Positions 38,051-45,211 of a DNA stretch of 64,000 bases are shown here, piece by piece. Source of the stretch: a virus. The stretch spans positions 1 to 64,000 of IMG/VR virus record IMGVR_UViG_3300034068_000734, one strand, 5' to 3'. Both the position numbers and the translations under genes were made by a program. The notes under the pieces are model-generated. The model had not been told where the DNA came from, did no database searches, and was given only the letters and a program-made list of their open reading frames with translations. Numbering within the stretch: position 1 is the stretch's first letter; every line of letters begins with the position of its first letter.

Positions 38051-40926
38051 CGGTCTCTGACCGGGTGGAGTCGTATGCGAATCCGCGTGAGGCGGAGGAT
38101 CGCAGACGGGCGCTTAAGCACATCGCGGTGGGCGGCTTGATCACGGGCAGTGCTGCGGCTGCGGAGTATGGGCTTGATCGCCGGTTGAAGGCGGCTGGCG
38201 TGAAGGGCCCGCTGGTGTCGGCAGTGAAGCGCAAGTTCAAGCCGAAGACTCATGGCCCTCATATTGCGGGACGCCTCGGGACCCGTGCGCTGTCGGCGAC
38301 TGGCCTGCCGGTCATGGCGTACGGGTTGTGGAATATCGCGAACCCGAAGGACGAGGTCGAGGACCTTGATTTCAAGCGTCATGTGGTGCGCCCGGCGGTG
38401 GATCACGTGACGTTGCGCGATCAGCGGAACAAGCTGAAGTCGATCCGCAAGTCGCTGACGCTGGAGGAGCAGGACACGCTGGTGCATCGCAAGGAGCGCG
38501 GCACCCGGATCAGCCATGCGGCCGGCGGGCTTGGCGTTGCGGCGTTGGCGTTGCGCGTCCCGCAGGCAGCGAAGTTCGCGGTGCAGCGGTCTGCTCGGGC
38601 GGGGTCGCTTCGCCCGGTGCTGCGTGCGGCCATGTCGGAGCCGAAGGCAACGGCGGCGTCGAACACTCTTGGCGTGGCGTCGATCGGCACTGGGTCTATT
38701 GGGTCGTTCAATTACGCGGCGCAGCAGAAGCTTGAGGCGAAGCAGGTGAAGAAGTCCCTGTATGACGGCATGGTGAAGGGCATCGGCCGGGTTCGCGTGG
38801 TGGAGCGTTCGAAGCCGGGGTACGTGACGGTGGTCGATTCTCGGGATACGCGCCGGTTCATGCCGGAGTCGCGGGTGACGCCCGTGCGCAAGCCGCGACC
38901 GGTCGAGGTTGATAAGCCGTCGATGGCGCAGGACGAGCAGTTGACGCTGTTCAAGGCCGACCGGTTCCTGCGCGACTATGGCGACCGGATCAGCCCGAAG
39001 GCCGAGGCGGGATACAAGTACTTGAAGGACGGCCGCGACCAGCGCCGGGTCAACGCAGGGATCGGCGCTACGGTGTCGGGCTTGTCTGGTGCGATGGCGT
39101 ATTCGGCGGCTCGTGGCCGTCGTTTCGGCTGGGCTGGTGGCCATGGCGCGCTCGCGGGCCTGTCTGCTGTGAGCGCGGTGAGAAGTGCCCGTGAGTCGGG
39201 ACGCTGGGATGCGCGGATGGGGAAGATCAAGGCGAAGGCGATGGAGCGTGCCGCTGCCGGTGAGTATGGCCGCGACCGGGTGGTGGCGAAGGCTGATGAG
39301 CGCAGGAAGGACGACAAGCGCGGTGCGTTCGCTGCGGGTGCCGGTCTGGGCGCTGCGGCGATCGCCGGGGTTCCGCTGCCGATGCGTCTGCCTATTAATA
39401 GGGAAGCGTCGAGGGGGATCGCGGGCAGGCTGGATGGCGCTGACTCCGGTCGCGCCTCAGTGAGGGACGTGCGCGGCGTGGCGACTGGCGAGGGAACTCG
39501 CTGGGCTGCAAGCAGGAACCAGGACCGTCTCGCGGCGTCAATGGCTGCCCGTCGTGAGGCTGGCAGCCCTGCGCAGGACCCGGGACGTCCAGTGCGCCTA
39601 CGCCGTGCCCCTGACGGGAGCATGCGGGTGATTGACGGCCATCACCGGATCAAGGCGCTGATGGACTTGGGCGAGAAGGACGTGGACGTGAGGGTGGAGC
39701 ATTCGGGCCGCCCGCATCGGACGTGGGTTCCGCTCGCGCAGCGGGCGAAGTACTTGAGGGACGTGGGCAGTGCCCGCGAGTTCACTGGCCAGCGTGACCT
39801 CGGGGAGATACGGGCGAATGCGGCCCGCCCCATCCCGCGTGCGGCACGAGTGGGGAACCGTGTGCGATCTCGCGTGGAGCGTGGGGCGCTGGCGTTGCGC
39901 CGTCCTGCCGGGGTGGCTGGCCTTGCTGCGGCTGCCGGTTTGGCGACGGGCGGCGTGGTGGCGCATCGGATGACGAACCGGAGGGTCGAGAAGTCGTTCA
40001 CCTATGACAGCAAGGGGCGGCCGAATGGTGCGACCCCGGTGTCGCAGATGTCGGTCGATCAGCGCGGGTCGTTGCGGGAGCAGGTCGAGCGGATGGCCCG
40101 TACCCGCAAGGAGAAGGGCGCGAAGTTCCCGGGGTTGAAGCCGTTGGTGGAGCGTGGGGTTCGGGCGCAGCGCCCGGCGACGTCACGTGCAGAGCAGTCG
40201 GCGAAGTACCGGGCGACGCGTATCGAGCGCCGTCATGGGGAGGCTCTCGCGGAGAACGCGTCCCGGTCTACGAATGCGTTGAAGCGGCGCAGCCTCGTCT
40301 CGGGGAGCCAACTGGGCAAGTGGGGCACTGGGCTGGCGATCGCTGGTGGTGGCGCGGCGATGCTGGCTGCGCGCAGCAATGACAAGGACCGTAGCGGGGG
40401 CAGGGCAGCGGATGCGGTGATCGCCGCCGGGGCCGGGCTGGGCGCTCGGGAGGCGGTGATGGGCGCTGGCGGCTGGGCGACGAAGCGCAGCATCGAACGG
40501 TACCGGGAACGCAAACTGCGTAACCCTGAGGCGAAGGCCGCATACAACCGGGACTGGAAGGCGTTCCAGGAGCGCGAGGGGTTCAAGCAGTTCGGGGTGA
40601 AGCATCCGGGGGACCGCATCGACATGACGAACCATGACACGCAGGTCCGGGTGGGCCGCCGATATCCGACGTCTATCCCTGGCGGTCGTGCGGCCCGGGC
40701 ACTGGCGTTCAAGAACTCCCGTCAGGTGTCGTGGGGGTCGAAGGTGGCGGTGCCGCTTACGGCGGCGTCACTGATGCTGTCGGGGAAGCGCGATGACGTC
40801 GGCAAGGCCCTCATCCCGAGGTTGCCGAGACTGGGCGGCCGGATCGCGAGGCCTGCGATTCGCAGGAGCTACGTGGGCACAAGCTCCCGCGGCAGGAAGT
40901 TCACCGTTCGTGGAACGGTCAGGTAG
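38047..40926 (+). CDS. Giant basic head-module protein with ParB-like domain
   Basis: 959 residues; GTGA overlap. Many Arg/Lys-rich stretches alternate with about nine glycine/alanine-rich hydrophobic segments (HIAVGGLITGSAAAAEYG, AGVAGLAAAAGLATGGVVAH, LAIAGGGAAMLAA). A ParB/sulfiredoxin-like core (RVIDGHHRIKALMDLGEKDV) sits near residue 528. Size, basicity and membrane-compatible segments between portal and protease suggest an internal virion or ejection protein; the ParB-like part might add nuclease or nucleotide-binding activity. No whole-protein homologue recognised. Confidence 0.6.
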   Translation: MTVSDRVESYANPREAEDRRRALKHIAVGGLITGSAAAAEYGLDRRLKAAGVKGPLVSAVKRKFKPKTHGPHIAGRLGTRALSATGLPVMAYGLWNIANPKDEVEDLDFKRHVVRPAVDHVTLRDQRNKLKSIRKSLTLEEQDTLVHRKERGTRISHAAGGLGVAALALRVPQAAKFAVQRSARAGSLRPVLRAAMSEPKATAASNTLGVASIGTGSIGSFNYAAQQKLEAKQVKKSLYDGMVKGIGRVRVVERSKPGYVTVVDSRDTRRFMPESRVTPVRKPRPVEVDKPSMAQDEQLTLFKADRFLRDYGDRISPKAEAGYKYLKDGRDQRRVNAGIGATVSGLSGAMAYSAARGRRFGWAGGHGALAGLSAVSAVRSARESGRWDARMGKIKAKAMERAAAGEYGRDRVVAKADERRKDDKRGAFAAGAGLGAAAIAGVPLPMRLPINREASRGIAGRLDGADSGRASVRDVRGVATGEGTRWAASRNQDRLAASMAARREAGSPAQDPGRPVRLRRAPDGSMRVIDGHHRIKALMDLGEKDVDVRVEHSGRPHRTWVPLAQRAKYLRDVGSAREFTGQRDLGEIRANAARPIPRAARVGNRVRSRVERGALALRRPAGVAGLAAAAGLATGGVVAHRMTNRRVEKSFTYDSKGRPNGATPVSQMSVDQRGSLREQVERMARTRKEKGAKFPGLKPLVERGVRAQRPATSRAEQSAKYRATRIERRHGEALAENASRSTNALKRRSLVSGSQLGKWGTGLAIAGGGAAMLAARSNDKDRSGGRAADAVIAAGAGLGAREAVMGAGGWATKRSIERYRERKLRNPEAKAAYNRDWKAFQEREGFKQFGVKHPGDRIDMTNHDTQVRVGRRYPTSIPGGRAARALAFKNSRQVSWGSKVAVPLTAASLMLSGKRDDVGKALIPRLPRLGGRIARPAIRRSYVGTSSRGRKFTVRGTVR
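40852..40878 (+). repeat. 27-base repeat, copy 2
   Basis: CCTGCGATTCGCAGG plus AGCTACGTGGGC, one mismatch to 33940-33966, near the end of the 959-aa gene. Confidence 0.6.
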
Positions 40927-40934
40927 GAGATGAC

Positions 40935-43900
40935 ATGGCAGTGATGAGCGTGCTGGAGACGATCACCAAGAATGATGAGGCGGCTGGCTGCTTCCTCATC
41001 GATACGGTCGTGTACGACTACCTGGCTGACGTTGCGAAGGCGCATGAGGATGACTTGCGGGAGGTGTACTCGCTGTGGTCGCTGGACCGGGTGCAGGTCG
41101 CGAAGCGGGCGTTGGGCCGCAGGTACGTGTCGGACATGGTGTCTGGGGAGTACCCGGGCGATGACGTGCTGGGCATGTCGGGCTGGCTGTCGGGCATCGA
41201 GCGTTTCGTGTCCGCTGCATCCGTGTCGAAGGGCTTCGAGATGTTCGACATCGATGGCCGCAAGGTGCGCCGCGATGTGAACCGTGATTCGCGCGGCCAG
41301 TTCGCCCGTGGCGTGAACCAGAACAAGTCGACGAAGCTGCGTGACGTGGCGGGCCAGCCGGATCGGATCAGCCCGACGTTGAAGGGGTATTTCGACGGGA
41401 ACCTGGTACCCCATGCTGGTCTTGACGCCGATGAGCAGAAGGGTGCGGAGCGTCATCAGGGCCAGTGGGATCAGGTGAGCCGGATCGTGTCGGGGTTCTC
41501 CCGTGACTTCAAGGGCTCGGAGAAGTCGGTGGACGTGCTGCTGACGGTGCAGGATTCGGAGTCGGGTGATATTCGCGAGGTCGGGTTCCCGCTGTCCCGG
41601 TTCAACCGGAAGGACGGTGACTCCCCGGAGAACTCGCTTCCTGACCTGCGGGATTTGAAGCCGTTGACGAACGAGTCGATCATGTCGGTTCGGATAGAGC
41701 CGAACAGGGGCGCGTCTGACACGGACGTGGCTCGGCTGGCCGCGTACAACTCGCTTGGCTCTGTCGGTGGCCAGGCGCTGGCATCGCTGGCGAACGCGGA
41801 CCCGGCCCGGCTTGAGAGCTTGCGCGATGCGCTGCGGATGCCGGGGTCTGGTGATGCTGCTCCGAAGCCGGGGCTGTCCCGCTTGTTCGGGCTGCTGGGT
41901 TCTGGCGCGAAGGTGCTGGAGGAGGGCTTCGGCTCGAACAAGGTGACGCAGATGGCGCGGTTCGTGGGCGCAGTGGGGCCGCAGGCTGAGGAAGTGCTGA
42001 GCCCGTACGTGCGCCGCGCCGCCTACCGATATCGGGGCACGGAGGTGAAGCCATCAACGGCGTTGAACCCCGCGACGATGGATCCGAACATCATGACTTC
42101 GCTGTCCGAGACGCAGACAGTGGACCGAAATGGCGGGACTCGTACGACGGGCAGCGGCCTTACTGGGGATGCGCTCACGCAGCAGGCCATTGCCGACAAT
42201 GCGAGCCTGTACTTGGCGACGACACTGCCGAAGAACCCGATCCTTGCGCGCCTGTCGGAGAAGTCGGGGCAGGTGCTGCCAAGCCGTGGAGCGATCTTCG
42301 ACTCGCAGGGCAAGCCGGTGACGGAGGCCGTCGGGTTCACGGATGATCACTATCTGCCGTTCGACTTGAAGAACCTTGCGTCGCTGCGGGGAGGCCAGTA
42401 CGTGCGGACGCGGGTGACGGGCGGGCTGACTGGCGAGGACGTGTACACGGCGGTGATGACGGGCACGAGGAACGTGCAGGTGGTGAGCGAGTCCGGGGTA
42501 TTCACGCTGGAGTTCCAGCCAGATTTCCGTGGTGCGCGTGCGAACTCAGACAAGGCGAGGTCGATGTACGACCGGTACTTGAAGATCCTCGATGCTGTCG
42601 ACAGGTCGGGCTTGTATTTGCTGGACCTGCCTACGCAGAAGGTCCGTGAGATCAACCGGATGGCGAGGGATCAGGCGAAGTACGGCGGCGACGAGGATGC
42701 GATCCGCGATGAGCTGACGCAGGCGGCGCGGGACGAGATGGATGATGTCAACGACACGGAGTTGAAGTCTCTCGCGGCGCAGGCGTTCAAGATCGCGACG
42801 GGTAAGGAAGTCGATCCTGAGAATGCGCTGGCGGAGGGCGCTGCACTGCCGAGCCGTCAGCGTCAGACGTTCAACGAGTCGCTGGAGGATGCCGAGGCGA
42901 TGGCCCGGTCGTCGAAGGTGAATCGGCTTCGGCTGAACGGTGAGGGCTATGCGACGGCGTTGAAGACGTTGGAGGCGCAGTTCCCGCAGTTCATCCGACG
43001 GACGGAGCGCCGCGACCTGTCGGCACTGGGCCGGGAGGCTGGCAGGGACATGCCGAAGACCCGCAGGTTGCAGCAGGACCGCGGATACGTGTCTCCGGGT
43101 GGCTTGCGGGCCGACAAGGTGCAGAGCGGGTTCTACGCCAGTGGAGCCGTCAACCAGTCGCCCAAGTCTCAGAGTGCCAGAAATGGTTCAAATCCCGCCA
43201 GCGTTCCTCCCTCGGCCTCTGAAGGCCAGTCTGCTGGGACAACTGGGGAGAAAACGACCCCGAAGACTGGTGGGGATGCGGATTCACGCCCGGAAGCGCC
43301 GGACCCGGCGACGGCACGCGGAGCCGAGCAGCGCTTCATCGCCCGGCAGAAGCAGGCAGACACGACGTTCAAGAAGAAGGCCGCTGAACTCGGCGGCGAC
43401 CTGTCGCTCATCGTCTCCGACATCGACCCCGAAACCGCCGACTCCTACCAGACGAGCGACTTCGCGTCGATGACGACGCCGCAGCGCCGGGCAATGTGGC
43501 TCATCGCGAACATCGAGGGCGACCGGACGGTCCAGGCGCTCACCGACCGGGGCACCCGTTCGGACGCGATCGGCGCGCTGACAACACCGAAAGTCATCAA
43601 GGCGGCATTCACCCAGCTGATGAAGATCACCGAGGCAAGCGCAGGCGGGGTGGTGGACATCGGCGGGGAGCAGATGAGCATCGACGACGCCGTCGATGCG
43701 CTGTCGGAACGTGCAGGCGAACTCGCCGAACTGTCCGCGATGGCAGAGCCGTTCGCCGCGTTCCAGACAGACCAGGCGAAAGCCGCGTTCCACACCGGGC
43801 TGTCGCCGATGAGACTCCCGGAGATCTCGGGCATCGGCAGCGTCGATCAACTGGAGGCCTACGCCGCGAAGAACCCGACTGTCGCGAGTGCGGCTGCGGC

Positions 43901-44327
43901 CATGGGCAAGGAGAGCATGTCCAAACTCGGTGGACTCGTCACGAAGCAGATCGCAGCGATGGCGAAGGTGTCCGCCGCGAAGGCATCCGGGGTGAAGGGA
44001 ACGGACCCGTCTGCCTACGTGACCAATGACGAGTTCGCTGCCGCGTACCCGGGCCAGGAGTTCACGATCCAGTCGCTGCGCGCAGTAGACCCGCAAAAGA
44101 ATGCGATGGACATCCAACGCGCATGGTCACTCGCCGTCACAGTGAAAGTGCTGCAATCTTTGGGGGATGATCTCCCAAAAGATGGAGCGGCCAACAGGCC
44201 GCTGTCGAAGGCGGCAACCGGAGTGAGGGTTCTGTCCCCGACGGACCCGCTGTCGGTCGCAGTGGCGGACAGGGTGATGAAGGGCCTGCCCTTCGTTCCG
44301 AGGATGGTATCGACTGGCCTGCGGTAG
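40935..44327 (+). CDS. Very large head-module protein (zero-frame product)
   Basis: 1130 residues if no frameshift occurs; AGGAGATGAC before ATG. N-terminal helical domain (VVYDYLADVAKAHEDDLREVY), a DxxGQF-type phrase (NRDSRGQFARG near 116), a long middle with no known motif, and a Gln/Ala-rich end. Codon 1082 (AAA) is the P-site of a -1 slippery heptamer, after which about 49 residues are read before TAG at 44325. The shorter zero-frame form would then be the abundant species and the fusion the minor one. Function unknown; likely a minor capsid or core protein. Confidence 0.7.
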   Translation: MAVMSVLETITKNDEAAGCFLIDTVVYDYLADVAKAHEDDLREVYSLWSLDRVQVAKRALGRRYVSDMVSGEYPGDDVLGMSGWLSGIERFVSAASVSKGFEMFDIDGRKVRRDVNRDSRGQFARGVNQNKSTKLRDVAGQPDRISPTLKGYFDGNLVPHAGLDADEQKGAERHQGQWDQVSRIVSGFSRDFKGSEKSVDVLLTVQDSESGDIREVGFPLSRFNRKDGDSPENSLPDLRDLKPLTNESIMSVRIEPNRGASDTDVARLAAYNSLGSVGGQALASLANADPARLESLRDALRMPGSGDAAPKPGLSRLFGLLGSGAKVLEEGFGSNKVTQMARFVGAVGPQAEEVLSPYVRRAAYRYRGTEVKPSTALNPATMDPNIMTSLSETQTVDRNGGTRTTGSGLTGDALTQQAIADNASLYLATTLPKNPILARLSEKSGQVLPSRGAIFDSQGKPVTEAVGFTDDHYLPFDLKNLASLRGGQYVRTRVTGGLTGEDVYTAVMTGTRNVQVVSESGVFTLEFQPDFRGARANSDKARSMYDRYLKILDAVDRSGLYLLDLPTQKVREINRMARDQAKYGGDEDAIRDELTQAARDEMDDVNDTELKSLAAQAFKIATGKEVDPENALAEGAALPSRQRQTFNESLEDAEAMARSSKVNRLRLNGEGYATALKTLEAQFPQFIRRTERRDLSALGREAGRDMPKTRRLQQDRGYVSPGGLRADKVQSGFYASGAVNQSPKSQSARNGSNPASVPPSASEGQSAGTTGEKTTPKTGGDADSRPEAPDPATARGAEQRFIARQKQADTTFKKKAAELGGDLSLIVSDIDPETADSYQTSDFASMTTPQRRAMWLIANIEGDRTVQALTDRGTRSDAIGALTTPKVIKAAFTQLMKITEASAGGVVDIGGEQMSIDDAVDALSERAGELAELSAMAEPFAAFQTDQAKAAFHTGLSPMRLPEISGIGSVDQLEAYAAKNPTVASAAAAMGKESMSKLGGLVTKQIAAMAKVSAAKASGVKGTDPSAYVTNDEFAAAYPGQEFTIQSLRAVDPQKNAMDIQRAWSLAVTVKVLQSLGDDLPKDGAANRPLSKAATGVRVLSPTDPLSVAVADRVMKGLPFVPRMVSTGLR
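44174..44203 (+). promoter_or_regulatory. Programmed -1 ribosomal frameshift signal
   Basis: Slippery C CCA AAA in phase (44174-44180), 5-base spacer, then a perfect 7-bp hairpin AGCGGCC/GGCCGCT with loop AACA (44186-44203). A purine-rich GGGGGA lies 7-12 bases upstream and could act as the internal Shine-Dalgarno that stimulates such sites. The -1 frame is blocked by TGA at 44168 and opens only three bases before the heptamer. Confidence 0.8.
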
Positions 44328-45211
44328 ACAAGGTCAAGGCGCGCCTGAACAAGCTGACTGGCATGGACACGGTCGCGACCCAGATCGACGATCTCATCAA
44401 CGACGTTCGGCTCAACCGGGAACGCGAGGAGGCGGGCCTTCCCGTGTCTGACACGGGACCGGCGAACCTCATCTTCTCCGGGCCTTCAGGGACGGGCAAG
44501 ACGACGATCGCGAATCTCGTTGCCCCGCTGTATCACGCGCTCGGTATCACGCCGTCGTCGAAGATCGTCTCGGTGAACCCAGCAGACCTGTACGGATCGT
44601 TCCTTGGCGTGACGCAGGAGAAGGTCCAGCAGGCGTTCAAGGACGCGAAGGGCGGTGTCCTGTTCATCGACGAGGCGTACGGACTCGTCACCCAGGATCG
44701 CGGTAATCGCGACATATACGGATTGCAGGCGCTGGCAGTCATGGCGTCGGAGATGACGAAGAACCCTGACACGGTTGTGATCCTCGCCGGGTACGAGAAG
44801 AACCTGAAGGAAATGCTGTCGAACAATGAGGGCATGCCTCGCCGGTTCCAGCGGGTCATCAACTTCAAGAGGTTCGACCAGGACGAACGGTTCGACATCC
44901 TTCTTGGCGCTCTCGATGAGGGCAAGTACAAGCTCGCGTCCCCTGATCTCATGGATGCCCTTGAGGACTCAGTGCTCGACACGGGCGGAGGCAATGCCGG
45001 TGACGTGCAGAACCTCGCCCTTGAGATCCTGTCCGCGCAGAAGCAGCGGCTGTCCGTAGAGAAGCCGGCGGAGGATCGAAAGGCACAGCTCGCGACGATC
45101 ACTGCTGCGGATATCAAGACGGGCTCGAAGCGGTACCGAGAGATGGGGTCGGTGACTGATCCGCTGCGTGGCGCTCTCGTGCCGACGAGCCGGAAGCGCA
45201 AGGTCGCATGA
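44180..45211 (+). CDS. AAA+ ATPase domain (CbbX/CfxQ type), expressed by -1 frameshift
   Basis: 343 codons from the slip point; a full fusion would have about 1,425 residues. The ATPase begins near WPAVDKVKARLNKLTGM and shows Walker A GPSGTGKTT, Walker B VLFIDEAYG, sensor-type VVILAGYEKN and an arginine-finger-like MPRRFQRVI, the order of CbbX/SpoVK-type AAA+ proteins. The in-frame ATG at 44363 has no ribosome-binding site, there is no ATG, GTG or TTG between 44171 and it, and the ATPase homology starts upstream of it, so frameshifting is the best explanation. Such hexameric motors remodel proteins; here it may act on the capsid or on ejected proteins. Confidence 0.8.
   Translation, partial: RWSGQQAAVEGGNRSEGSVPDGPAVGRSGGQGDEGPALRSEDGIDWPAVDKVKARLNKLTGMDTVATQIDDLINDVRLNREREEAGLPVSDTGPANLIFSGPSGTGKTTIANLVAPLYHALGITPSSKIVSVNPADLYGSFLGVTQEKVQQAFKDAKGGVLFIDEAYGLVTQDRGNRDIYGLQALAVMASEMTKNPDTVVILAGYEKNLKEMLSNNEGMPRRFQRVINFKRFDQDERFDILLGALDEGKYKLASPDLMDALEDSVLDTGGGNAGDVQNLALEILSAQKQRLSVEKPAEDRKAQLATITAADIKTGSKRYREMGSVTDPLRGALVPTSRKRKVA

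Noticed and set aside
36003-38240. 745-codon leftward open frame
   Set aside because: Antisense to the portal gene and neighbours; composition is that of a GC-rich shadow frame.
44363-45211. Stand-alone AAA+ ATPase gene starting at ATG 44363
   Set aside because: No Shine-Dalgarno, and protein-like sequence matching the family continues upstream to the slip site; the frameshift explanation is preferred though internal initiation is not excluded.
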